Assembly: GCA_937967425.1 (NCBI GenBank)
Contig: CALBST010000249.1
Location: forward strand, 1 to 18,155
DNA length: 18,155 bases
Source: an uncultured Caulobacteraceae bacterium
GTDB taxonomy: Bacteria > Pseudomonadota > Alphaproteobacteria > Caulobacterales > TH1-2
Reading direction: 5' to 3'
Within the stretch, counting starts at the first letter, position 1; each line of letters begins with the position of its first letter. The notes beneath the pieces were generated by a model. It was not told the origin of the DNA and did no database searches. It was given only the letters and a program-made list of their open reading frames with translations. A program made the translations under genes and the position numbers. Of this stretch, positions 1-9,467 are shown one piece after another.

Positions 1-47
1 CGTCCACAAAGACACGAAGCGTCCCAAGGCAATTTCCAGTCAGTCAT
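1..47 (-). CDS. GFA family protein (glutathione-dependent formaldehyde-activating-like), N-terminus only, cut by window edge
   Basis: Only the first 15 codons are visible, reading MTDWKLPWDASCLCG before the window ends. A W-x-LPW stretch followed by a CxCG pair is how many GFA (Gfa-like, zinc-binding) proteins begin, and the CxC would be the first zinc ligand pair. The start codon lies 11 nt beyond the stop of the formaldehyde dehydrogenase gene, with a GAGAAGG ribosome-binding sequence in between, so the two are probably co-transcribed. The pairing with a glutathione-dependent formaldehyde dehydrogenase fits, because GFA proteins have been linked to S-hydroxymethylglutathione handling. The identification rests on a very short stretch and on context. 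Confidence 0.55.
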   Translation of the reverse strand, partial: MTDWKLPWDASCLCG

Positions 48-58
48 GCGCCGCCTTC

Positions 59-1168
<1,110 letters not shown>

Positions 1169-1509
1169 CGCAAAATGGCTCCTTCGGGCGCGCTTATAGC
1201 GCGGCGAAGCGGCGACGCTCTCGAAAAATGAGCCAAACGAGGCGCGGAGCCCGGAGACGAGGGAGACATCCGGGGATACGCAAGGCCGAATAAGTTAACA
1301 TCCGCGCCGCGCACCAGCTGCAAGCAATCCCCGCGCCCCGCTGGATGCACGCGACAAGATGCGTCTTCGCCGGCGCCGTCAAGGCGCTCTCGTCTAAGTC
1401 GTACAAAATGTCATGTGACAGCAGATTGACGCATCGCACAAAAGAGCGCTCTGATCCGACCGCACTAAAGAACAAGCGGGAAGCGCGGAACTACGGGATC
1501 AATTACATA
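1169..1509. other. Intergenic region between divergent genes
   Basis: These 341 bases separate the formaldehyde dehydrogenase from the plus-strand unknown gene, so they must hold both promoters. No convincing gene is seen: a plus-strand frame stays open from 1345, but its codons before 1510 do not resemble the downstream coding sequence. The region holds a 10-bp perfect palindrome (AGAGCGCTCT, 1443-1452) about 60 nt before the 1510 start. I could not identify a -35/-10 pair with confidence for either direction. Confidence 0.5.
1443..1452. promoter_or_regulatory. Short perfect palindrome upstream of the unknown/Phd-like pair
   Basis: The sequence AGAGCGCTCT is its own reverse complement. It lies 57 nt before the ATG at 1510, a position suited to a repressor site. 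Antitoxins of the Phd/YefM family commonly bind palindromes upstream of their own operon, so this is a candidate operator. A 10-bp palindrome can also arise by chance, and no second copy was found nearby. Confidence 0.2.
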
Positions 1510-2670
1510 ATGGCACTCGAACCGCAGAAAGCGTCAGCAATCAATCAAAACGCGGCTTCAGAGGAGACACAACGAGGAACAGCAGAACAAAAGCAGCGAG
1601 TTCAGTCAGAGGTAGAGGAGACGGCAAAAAAAGAGGCGAAAACAACGAAAGCTGCGAGGGAGCAGCGTGATGTTCAGCCGGAGGTAGAGAAACCGCCTCA
1701 GGGGTTCACACCAATTGCGCTTGAGGCGCCGAAGGCGGAGGACGACGACGTGCGGAGAGTTTCGGATGAGTTCGCTTTGCGTTGGAGCCTCGAAGCCGAA
1801 CAACATGTGAAGGGAAAGTCCGCCGACTATGTGCGCGCCGTCACGAAATCCGCCTATGAGCGGATCTACAAGGCCGAGCGCGCCCTCTGCGGTGAGACCG
1901 CGCTTGTTGTAATCGGGCGCGTGCCGCCGATCGAAAAGCTCGACAAGTGGTGGACGGCGTTCCCGGTCGACGATCTGTGGTTCGTGCTCAAGTATCACGA
2001 CACCTACATCCGCGAGTACGAGTTGCTGCCGGCTGCCGGCCCAACGCCGGGCGATGGCGGCGATCCGCCACCTATGCGGCGCCAGCAGCGGCGTCCGCCG
2101 CCGGCACGGATCGGCCCGCGTCCCCGCGGACGCCGCAACCGTAGCGACCCGCAAGGTTCACGTGCGACAGTCGAGCGCCAACCGCCGCGCAAGATTGCCA
2201 AGAAAGCGAAGAAGAAGCTGCGCGACGCAAAGCGCGCGATCGAGCAGCTATATGATCGCGTTAGTTGGGAACTTCAGATGCGTAGCGATGATTTTAGTCA
2301 CCGCGCCGCGCATCTGTGGCGCCAGAAATGGCCACGATTGCTCCGCAACATCGTGCGCGTGAAACACGCTAGCGGTACGCTAGTGCAGGCTTTGCGTGGT
2401 GTTTGCGCATCACTTGTACAAGTGCGACAACAGGCCGATGGGTTAGCCAGTCCTATCAATCAATCCTTTACCAGCTCCGCCAAGGCTGACACCTACAGCG
2501 CATCTGGGCGGTTGGAGCCGTGTGACGCGGGTCAAAACATCTTCTCGCGACTCCGACTTCAATCGTGGATATGGAACACACCGCCAATAGCTTGGAACGA
2601 GTATTTGTTTGGCGTTGATTGGACCTTGAATCCGTTCGGCGTGTTAGAGGAAGAACAGGCGTTTACATGA
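1510..2670 (+). CDS. Unrecognised 386-aa protein, translationally coupled to a Phd/YefM-like protein
   Basis: I do not recognise this family. The ATG at 1510 is chosen because the earlier in-frame ATG (1345) would add 55 residues with no protein-like character. Residues 1-75 are rich in Gln, Glu, Lys and Ala and look disordered or coiled coil. About 80-165 looks like a folded domain with an aromatic core (LDKWWTAFPVDDLWFVLKYHD). About 166-220 is a Pro/Arg-rich linker, followed by a Lys-rich helix (IAKKAKKKLRDAKRAIEQLY) and a basic, Trp-containing C-terminal region. Codons of the last third (from about 2250) are less GC-biased than the middle. The stop TGA overlaps the next gene's ATG (ATGA, 2667-2670), so the two products are probably made together. 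There is no signal peptide or obvious membrane segment. An unknown toxin, effector or DNA-associated partner are all possible, and none is shown by sequence. Confidence 0.65.
   Translation: MALEPQKASAINQNAASEETQRGTAEQKQRVQSEVEETAKKEAKTTKAAREQRDVQPEVEKPPQGFTPIALEAPKAEDDDVRRVSDEFALRWSLEAEQHVKGKSADYVRAVTKSAYERIYKAERALCGETALVVIGRVPPIEKLDKWWTAFPVDDLWFVLKYHDTYIREYELLPAAGPTPGDGGDPPPMRRQQRRPPPARIGPRPRGRRNRSDPQGSRATVERQPPRKIAKKAKKKLRDAKRAIEQLYDRVSWELQMRSDDFSHRAAHLWRQKWPRLLRNIVRVKHASGTLVQALRGVCASLVQVRQQADGLASPINQSFTSSAKADTYSASGRLEPCDAGQNIFSRLRLQSWIWNTPPIAWNEYLFGVDWTLNPFGVLEEEQAFT
2369..2383. repeat. Inverted repeat CTAGCG / CGCTAG inside the unknown gene
   Basis: Two perfect 6-bp arms, CTAGCG at 2369-2374 and CGCTAG at 2378-2383, are separated by GTA, with partial further pairing outside. 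It lies in the lower-GC last third of the unknown gene, close to the palindrome at 2411-2424. Possible roles are an internal operator or a small mRNA hairpin; chance is also possible. Confidence 0.3.
2411..2424. promoter_or_regulatory. 14-bp perfect palindrome inside the unknown gene
   Basis: CACTTGTACAAGTG is fully self-complementary. It sits about 240 nt before the start of the Phd/YefM-like gene and 30 nt after another inverted repeat. The TGTACA core is a common repressor half-site arrangement, so it could be an internal operator for the second gene. This is inference from shape and position only. Confidence 0.3.
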
Positions 2671-3092
2671 GATCAGTCCGAGAGCACCGCAAAAAAGCGG
2701 CGAGCCGCGCGCGTAAACCGAAGGGGGCGCCAGTCCTCTCAACGTCCGAGGCACGCGCAAATTTCGCGGAAGCTCTCGAGACCGCTCAGGTCGACAACGC
2801 CGTGATTGGTTTCGATCGTTACGGCCGAACCGTTGCGGCGCTTGTTCCAGTCGAAGCGGTCTACATGCTTGCCGGTCTCGGTAAGCACGTAGACGCCGAC
2901 ACCCGCAAAGAGATCGAGGAAGGCGCTTTGGCCTTCGCCAAGAACGTGCCTTACCGCTCGATGAGTCCGGAACGCCTAGCGGCGGCGGTAAAGGAAAAAA
3001 CGCGCGGGCCCAGCAAGGTCCGATCGAGCAAGCCCGCGCCAAAGCCAGCGGCCCGCAAATCTACCTCCAGCAGGAAAACCGGCGGCGGCTAA
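2667..3092 (+). CDS. Phd/YefM-like antitoxin-family protein with basic C-terminal tail
   Basis: The protein has 141 residues from the ATG that overlaps the preceding stop codon, with an AGAGGAAG sequence about 15 nt upstream. Residues 24-64 carry the pattern of Phd/YefM antitoxin N-terminal DNA-binding domains: LSTSEARANFAEAL followed by VIGFDRYGRTVAALVPVEAV. In that family this part dimerises and binds operator DNA, while the C-terminus neutralises a toxin. Odd features are a basic N-terminal extension (residues 1-20), a total length well above the usual 70-90 residues, and a Lys/Pro/Ser/Arg-rich tail (about 109-141) resembling histone H1-like tails. No RelE, Doc or PIN toxin lies next to it; its only partner is the unknown gene upstream. 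It may be an antitoxin of an unusual module, or a Phd-fold DNA-binding protein that has left toxin-antitoxin function. Confidence 0.7.
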   Translation: MRSVREHRKKAASRARKPKGAPVLSTSEARANFAEALETAQVDNAVIGFDRYGRTVAALVPVEAVYMLAGLGKHVDADTRKEIEEGALAFAKNVPYRSMSPERLAAAVKEKTRGPSKVRSSKPAPKPAARKSTSSRKTGGG

Positions 3093-3183
3093 ATTTTCCG
3101 GAATGTGAGGGAACGGACGTCACGGACCGGTGTTCTCCCAACGGCGCCGACCTACTCCCCCCGCCCAGGCGCCACCGCAGCAC

Positions 3184-3207
3184 GGGCCGGATCGATAGAT
3201 CCGGCCC
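3184..3207. terminator. Perfect 10-bp hairpin between convergent genes, possible bidirectional terminator
   Basis: The arms GGGCCGGATC (3184-3193) and GATCCGGCCC (3198-3207) are perfectly complementary around a GATA loop. The hairpin lies between two converging genes, 91 nt after one stop and 13 nt after the other, the expected place for a shared terminator. Neither side has a run of T, so if it terminates transcription it is not a textbook intrinsic terminator. Confidence 0.5.
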
Positions 3208-3220
3208 AACTGCTATTGGC

Positions 3221-3979
3221 TCAGAGACCCATGTAATGGCTGGCGATGCCGCCGCCCTCGGTCCATGCGTGGAGCATCCAGCCCGGCTGCTCGGGCGTGA
3301 TCGGCGCGATCTGCTGGCCTTGATCCAGCGCCAACCCGTAGGTCCAGGAACTTGAAGGCGCCACGATCACCGGCGCATGCGCCGCCTGGCCGATCGCGAC
3401 TCGGTGGTGATGGCCGCAAATGATCCGCAGCACTTGGCGGTGCCGAGCGATCACGTTGGCGAATTCCTCCGCGTCGCGAAGGCCGATCTGATCGAACAGC
3501 AAATCGTGGGTCATGAACGGCGGGTGGTGCAGCGCCACGATGGTGGGTTTGCCGCGTTCCACCGACAGCGCCGATTCCAGCCACTCGGCTCCAGACCGGC
3601 GCAGCAAGCCATAGGTCTCGCCCGCCACCAGATCGTCCAGCGCGACAATGCGCACCGGAAAATTCTCGATCGTGTAGTGCATCGCGCCATCGCGCGGCAG
3701 ATAAGTGTGCTGGGGCAACATGCGGCGCATCAAGCCGCGGTCGTCGTGATTGCCGGTCATGACATAGAGCGGCGCCGGCGGATCGGCGATCGCTTCGGCC
3801 AGCACTGCGTACTCATCCTCACGTTCATCGTTCACGAGATCGCCCGTGAGGAGAATGATGTCAGCGTCGTAATCTTTGGCTTGCGCGATAGCGCGCTTCA
3901 GCTGCGCAGCTGCTTTCCCCCCATCGTCCGCGCGGACATGGGTGTCAGAAATCTGCGCGAGGCGGAATTGTCCGCTCAT
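3221..3979 (-). CDS. cpdA: Metallophosphoesterase, CpdA-like 3',5'-cyclic-nucleotide phosphodiesterase
   Basis: This is a 252-residue class III (CpdA/Icc-type) phosphodiesterase that would hydrolyse cAMP or a related cyclic nucleotide in the cytoplasm. All motifs of the dinuclear metal site are present: D12-x-H14 (SDTH), GDLVND with D47, GNHDDR with N77 and H78, the HHPP motif around H151-H152, and GHHH with H190 and H192. Length is normal for the family. There is no signal peptide. It starts at an ATG preceded by AGGGAG. It lies 95 nt downstream of the nucleotide cyclase gene on the same strand, so the window encodes both synthesis and breakdown of a cyclic nucleotide. The exact substrate cannot be read from sequence, as this superfamily also contains other phosphodiesterases. 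The symbol is given by similarity. Confidence 0.82.
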   Translation of the reverse strand: MSGQFRLAQISDTHVRADDGGKAAAQLKRAIAQAKDYDADIILLTGDLVNDEREDEYAVLAEAIADPPAPLYVMTGNHDDRGLMRRMLPQHTYLPRDGAMHYTIENFPVRIVALDDLVAGETYGLLRRSGAEWLESALSVERGKPTIVALHHPPFMTHDLLFDQIGLRDAEEFANVIARHRQVLRIICGHHHRVAIGQAAHAPVIVAPSSSWTYGLALDQGQQIAPITPEQPGWMLHAWTEGGGIASHYMGL

Positions 3980-4074
3980 GTGCTCCCTGCCCCAGCTTCT
4001 CTAGGCGTTTCCCTGAACGCCACATGAAGCAAGGCGCGAGCGCTGTCTGTGCCTCCGGTCACACTCCGGTCAGC

Positions 4075-5529
4075 TCAGTCGAGCGAGCGTGCGACGCGGA
4101 AGCCGATGCCCTGTGTGCGTGAGTTCTCTTCGGAGGAACGGCGTGCAGCCGCGCGCAGCACCGGCGCTTGATCGTTGTAGCTGCCGCCACGAAACACGCG
4201 GCGGCGGCAACCTTCGGCTTGCACCGCGACTCCATCGATCGGCGCGAGATCATAACTGGCGACGTAGCAATCCTCGACCCACTCACCGGCATTGCCGTGC
4301 ATGTCGTAGAGATTGAACGCGTTGCCTTCATGTGCGCCGACGGGTGTTGTCTGACGCGCGCGGAACGTCGCCTGGGTTGCGGTCACACGTGGACCGAACG
4401 CGTACGCTTCGTTATGGCCAGCGCGCGCCGCGTACTCCCATTCAGCTTCGCTCGGCAACCGATAGCGCAATCCACCGGCTTGCGCGTTCAGCCAGTCGAG
4501 ATAGGCCTGCGCGTCTTGCCATGAAATGCCCGTCACCGGGCGATCGCCACGGCCCCAACCGCCATCCGGCGGCGAATAGCCGTTGCAGCCGCCGCCGGCC
4601 AGGCATGCATCCCACTGCGCAAACGTCACTTCGTATTTGCCCATCGCGAATGGCGCGACTGAGACTTCACGCTGCGGTCCCTCATCGCGGCCGCGGCCAG
4701 GTTCGTTGTCGGGCGAGCCCATGACGAACAAGCCGCCGGCGAGCACAATCATTTCCGGGCAGCCGCTGCAATCGGTGAACGTGTAACCGGCGACGCGTGT
4801 CGGTATCTCTTCCACCGGCGATGCCGGTGTCTCTGCGGGCGCGTCCACCGCCGGCTGCACGGCGGCCTGCTGCTCGCTCTGCTGCGGGCGATTGCGCCAA
4901 TACTCCATGCCGATATTGAAAAGCTGCGGGCTGAAATAGACCAGCACGCCGAGCGCGGCCGCCGCCGCGGTGAACCAACCAACCCGGCGCGAGGCGCGCG
5001 CGAATTTCTGGCGCTTCGAGAGAATCTCGAACGTCTGCACCCGCTGATCGATGTTATCGAGCGGCTTCTGACCTTTCGATTGGAACGCACTCTGCGGCGA
5101 GTTGCGCGCCATCGAACGGAATTCCGCAGAGACGAGCGCCGTGCCCGGCTCCGCCAATTCTTGCAGTCGCGCCGCGACGTTGACGCCGTGGCCGAGCAAA
5201 TCGTCAGTGGCGGTGACGATCACATCACCAACGTGTGCGCCGACGCGGATCGGCGGCTCGCCCTTGCCGCGCTTGTCGAGAATTTCTTGGATCGCCCCGA
5301 GAGCCTGGCCCGCCGACGCGAATTCGAGCATGAAGCCGTCGCCAGCCGTATTGAACAGGCGCCCGCCGTTCGCGACCGCAACCCGCTCGATACGCGCGCG
5401 CAGATTTTCAACCTTGCGCGCGGCGTTGCGCTGATCGCGCTCGGACATGGTTGAGAAACCGACGATGTCGATCGACACGATCGACGCCAAACGGATAACG
5501 CGTTCTTCGCTCGAAGACTGATCGGTCAC
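4075..5529 (-). CDS. Class III adenylate/guanylate cyclase domain, transmembrane segment and FGE/SUMF1-like domain fusion
   Basis: The protein has 484 residues in three parts. Residues 10-170 are a class III cyclase domain with metal-binding D21 (SIDIVGFS) and D64 (TAGDGF), base-contacting D110 and transition-state residues N117 and R121 (GVNVAARL). The position often occupied by a base-recognising Lys (KTxGDG) is N60 here. Residues 184-204 form one membrane helix. Residues 215-245 are a Pro/Ala/Gln-rich linker. Residues 255-482 are an FGE/SUMF1-type domain (GGLFVMGS, RLPSEAEWEYAAR, MHGNAGEWVEDCY, FRGGSY, GIGFRVAR). The cysteine pair used by formylglycine-generating enzymes is absent, because the segment after FRGGSY is NDQAPVLRAAARRSS, so sulfatase activation is unlikely. 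The topology suggests a cytoplasmic cyclase and a periplasmic sensing or binding domain. The start is GTG (5529); the first internal ATG would remove D21. The gene lies 59 nt after the lyase gene and precedes cpdA. Confidence 0.9.
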   Translation of the reverse strand: MTDQSSSEERVIRLASIVSIDIVGFSTMSERDQRNAARKVENLRARIERVAVANGGRLFNTAGDGFMLEFASAGQALGAIQEILDKRGKGEPPIRVGAHVGDVIVTATDDLLGHGVNVAARLQELAEPGTALVSAEFRSMARNSPQSAFQSKGQKPLDNIDQRVQTFEILSKRQKFARASRRVGWFTAAAAALGVLVYFSPQLFNIGMEYWRNRPQQSEQQAAVQPAVDAPAETPASPVEEIPTRVAGYTFTDCSGCPEMIVLAGGLFVMGSPDNEPGRGRDEGPQREVSVAPFAMGKYEVTFAQWDACLAGGGCNGYSPPDGGWGRGDRPVTGISWQDAQAYLDWLNAQAGGLRYRLPSEAEWEYAARAGHNEAYAFGPRVTATQATFRARQTTPVGAHEGNAFNLYDMHGNAGEWVEDCYVASYDLAPIDGVAVQAEGCRRRVFRGGSYNDQAPVLRAAARRSSEENSRTQGIGFRVARSLD

Positions 5530-5588
5530 GGCCTAATTCCCCACCCCGGCAAGAATAGGCCCCTCGCCGGGACTTATCCAGCCTCCTC

Positions 5589-7244
5589 CTACTCGCCTGA
5601 ATCGAGGCTGAGCAGAAGCGCGGACATGTTCTGGATGAAAGCGCCGGTCGAGATGCCCGTTATGGGCTGATCGGTCGTGTGCGGAGAGGTGTCGGAGGCA
5701 TCGCCGACCAGCGTCTGCGAGAAATCGCCCCGCGCGGGAGTGGCCGAGCCATCGCCGATATAAGGATTGCTGGTCGCAGTGAGCGGCGTTGGCCAATAGC
5801 CCTCCGCGTTCAACGTAGAAATGAGCTCCTGCACGCGTTGTGACGATGGTCTCTGGACCGCGCCGGACCCAGCGTTGGAGTTCAAATCTGAGACTTCAAT
5901 GTTCTGCGTCGTGAAGTAGCGTGGCAGGCGGAAACCCGCACTGCGCACGAAAGGCGACATCGATGCGTCGGGCGACAAATGCGCCAGCCGTTCGTAGCGC
6001 GCGTGCAGCGCTTCGACGTCGAGATTGCGCCACTGCGAGTAATGCGTGATCGGCTTCGCGACGTCGTAGTCCCAGTAGTATTCGCCGTTGACGACGTTCG
6101 AGCCGCGCCGGTGATTGATGCGCGCGCGATTGGAGCCGATCTCGATGAAGGTCGGGTAGTGGCGGCCAGGGATTTGAACTTGGTCATCGCGCAGCCTGAC
6201 CGAGTCGAGCCAAGCCAACGCCTCCGGCACCCGCTCGATGAAGCGGCTATCGCCCGTCCACTCGTAGAAGTTCATCATCTGCGCGATGTTGTTCGCGGTC
6301 GTGTGCGTCGTCAGCGCATCCGGTTCGTAAGAGCGCGCCCCAATGGGCGCCAACGTCTCGTTGTGGTGCTGCAAGCCCCATCCTGCTTGAGGCGCGGGTT
6401 GCTGGGTCGCGATAAACACTTCCATAGCGCGGCGAATTGCCGGCAAAGCGCGGTCATCGCCCAAGGTCTGGTGGACCATCAGCAGAAACTTGATGTTCTC
6501 GCCGGCGACATCGTCGTTGAAAGTGACGTAGCGCGTGTAATCCGGGCGCCCGTGCAAAGCCGGCGCATCGTCCACGAACGGGAAACGCTGTGGCCAGCCG
6601 CCGTTTTCGTACTGGCTATCGAGCACAAAGCGGATCGCCCGTTCGAGCGGTTCGCGCAGGCGTGACGAGCGGCGCTCCAAATACATACGCAACAAGAATT
6701 GCGATGCTTCGCTTGTCCCTGCATCGTCAAACGTCGCGTTGCCGTAATAGTGGTGGAATTCCTCGAGCCGCCAGCCGTTCTTGCCGATCGTATCGTACCA
6801 GCGCCGCGCGCTCTCCTCGCCGGCGAAGTCGTGATGATAATTCCAGCCGCCTGCCGGATGCTGCGCGGCGATCAGGCCTTCGGCCACGTCCATGGCGGCT
6901 TGGTAGTAGAACTCGTCGCGCGTCGCGTGAAAGCAATCGAGATAGAGATGCCCAACCGTCGCCGTGCCTGGCGGCTGTATCCAGATCATCGACGGGTACG
7001 CCTCCATCTCGCCCCATCGGCGCGAGAAGTCCTGCGCGTAGCTCCACACATAGCCGCCGCGATAGGCCACGCGCTCACGCATGAAGCGCGCCGCGCGCTT
7101 CATCGTGCGCAATGTGTCGCGTCTCAGCTCGTTGTCACCGGTGTCAGCAGCCGGCGAAAAAAAAGACGCGCAGCCGCTCGTCAACACAGCGCCGGAGACG
7201 CCTGCGAGCAACGCGCGGCGTGAAGCAAATCGCATGTCGGTCAT
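5589..7244 (-). CDS. Exported PL10-like pectate lyase (PelA/Pel-15 type), probable Tat/lipoprotein
   Basis: The 551-residue protein resembles polysaccharide lyase family 10, which cleaves polygalacturonate by beta-elimination. Family-like stretches are NGGWPQRFP (214-222), TFNDD (241-245) and QHHNETLAPIGARSYE (292-307), within an alpha-helical toroid-like body containing AGGWNYHH (131-138). The N-terminus has a twin-arginine-like SRRALLAG followed by a hydrophobic stretch and LTSGC (C25), so it may be a Tat-exported lipoprotein, although the residue at lipobox -3 is Thr rather than Leu. About 110 C-terminal residues beyond the recognisable region are unexplained. The start could be the ATG at 7244 or the one at 7235. 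It follows the acyl-CoA synthetase gene by 26 nt. Divergence around the family's active-site segment means the substrate may not be plain pectate. Confidence 0.72.
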   Translation of the reverse strand: MTDMRFASRRALLAGVSGAVLTSGCASFFSPAADTGDNELRRDTLRTMKRAARFMRERVAYRGGYVWSYAQDFSRRWGEMEAYPSMIWIQPPGTATVGHLYLDCFHATRDEFYYQAAMDVAEGLIAAQHPAGGWNYHHDFAGEESARRWYDTIGKNGWRLEEFHHYYGNATFDDAGTSEASQFLLRMYLERRSSRLREPLERAIRFVLDSQYENGGWPQRFPFVDDAPALHGRPDYTRYVTFNDDVAGENIKFLLMVHQTLGDDRALPAIRRAMEVFIATQQPAPQAGWGLQHHNETLAPIGARSYEPDALTTHTTANNIAQMMNFYEWTGDSRFIERVPEALAWLDSVRLRDDQVQIPGRHYPTFIEIGSNRARINHRRGSNVVNGEYYWDYDVAKPITHYSQWRNLDVEALHARYERLAHLSPDASMSPFVRSAGFRLPRYFTTQNIEVSDLNSNAGSGAVQRPSSQRVQELISTLNAEGYWPTPLTATSNPYIGDGSATPARGDFSQTLVGDASDTSPHTTDQPITGISTGAFIQNMSALLLSLDSGE

Positions 7245-7270
7245 GGTCTCGTCGCGCGCTCCCTCGTCGC

Positions 7271-8767
<1,497 letters not shown>

Positions 8768-8794
8768 TGCTCACTCCCTCCGCGCGCGCCTTCG

Positions 8795-9445
8795 CTAGGA
8801 CGCGTCGCCCTTATCACCTCGCGGCGCGAGGCCGTTGATCATCAAATCGGACGCCGCTTCCGCCACCGAAGCGGAGTCGGTGTCGGTGTCCCAGATGCCG
8901 TATCGTATGCCGAGAAAGCTCGAGGCGCCCATCAGCGCCCACACACGAACTTCGTCGTCCTGACCTTCGCTGATTTCCCCGCGCGACGCCGCCTGCGCCA
9001 GCTGTTGTCGGTAGGCGGCGGCGAAGGTGCGGTAGTAGTCGCGATAGGCCTCCGGCGCGACGAACTGCGCCTCCATAACAACCCGGTAGAGCGCCTTGTG
9101 CGAACGCACGAAATCAATGAACGCCTGAATGCCAAGGCGCTCCGCTTCGAGGCGGTCGTGCGCGCCACGGGTGCTTTCCGTCATCGCATGGCGGGTGCGC
9201 GCGCCCATGTCGGCGACTAGCGCGCGGAACACTTCTTCTTTGCTTTTGAAATAGACGTAGAACGTGCCCAGGCCGACGCCGGCGTTCTGCGTGATGTTCG
9301 AGATAGCGGTGTCGTGGTAGCCGCGCGCGCCGAACTCCTCGCCTGCGGCATCCAGTAACCGCCGCAGCGTGCGCCTGCCCCGCTCAGTCTTTGGTCCGGA
9401 CCGCTCCTCGACCGCCTCAGGATCGGAACCTGAATGTTGACTCAT
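8795..9445 (-). CDS. TetR/AcrR family transcriptional regulator
   Basis: This is a 216-residue regulator. The N-terminal DNA-binding domain spans about 25-72, with the helix-turn-helix and recognition helix in TAISNITQNAGVGLGTFYVYFKSKEEVF, which is diagnostic of TetR proteins. The rest is an all-helical ligand-binding domain that cannot be assigned to a ligand. It begins the minus-strand run with an acyl-CoA synthetase 27 nt downstream and is divergent from the alpha/beta hydrolase and TonB-receptor operon 80 nt away. Such an arrangement commonly means the regulator represses both directions through a shared intergenic site, and a palindrome is present there (9468-9479). A CoA thioester or the acid substrate would be a plausible ligand given the neighbours; this is inference. 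Confidence 0.93.
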   Translation of the reverse strand: MSQHSGSDPEAVEERSGPKTERGRRTLRRLLDAAGEEFGARGYHDTAISNITQNAGVGLGTFYVYFKSKEEVFRALVADMGARTRHAMTESTRGAHDRLEAERLGIQAFIDFVRSHKALYRVVMEAQFVAPEAYRDYYRTFAAAYRQQLAQAASRGEISEGQDDEVRVWALMGASSFLGIRYGIWDTDTDSASVAEAASDLMINGLAPRGDKGDAS

Positions 9446-9466
9446 GTTTCAAGTCTCCGATATAAC
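9437..9466 (+). promoter_or_regulatory. Sigma70-like promoter for the hydrolase/TonB-receptor operon
   Basis: TTGACT (9437-9442) and TATAAC (9461-9466) each match five of six positions of the -35 and -10 consensus and are 18 nt apart. Transcription would start near 9473, about 50 nt before the ATG at 9526. The -35 element overlaps the first codons of the divergent TetR gene, so TetR transcription or binding could interfere directly. Confidence 0.6.
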
Positions 9467-9467
9467 C

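Noticed and set aside
1345..1509. N-terminal extension of the unknown gene to the earlier ATG
   Set aside because: The 55 extra residues have Cys, Ser and Lys patterns unlike the rest, codon bias is absent, and the space is needed for promoters.
4075..4860. Formylglycine-generating (sulfatase-activating) activity for the C-terminal domain of the cyclase
   Set aside because: The active-site cysteine pair of that enzyme is not present, and no sulfatase gene is in the window.
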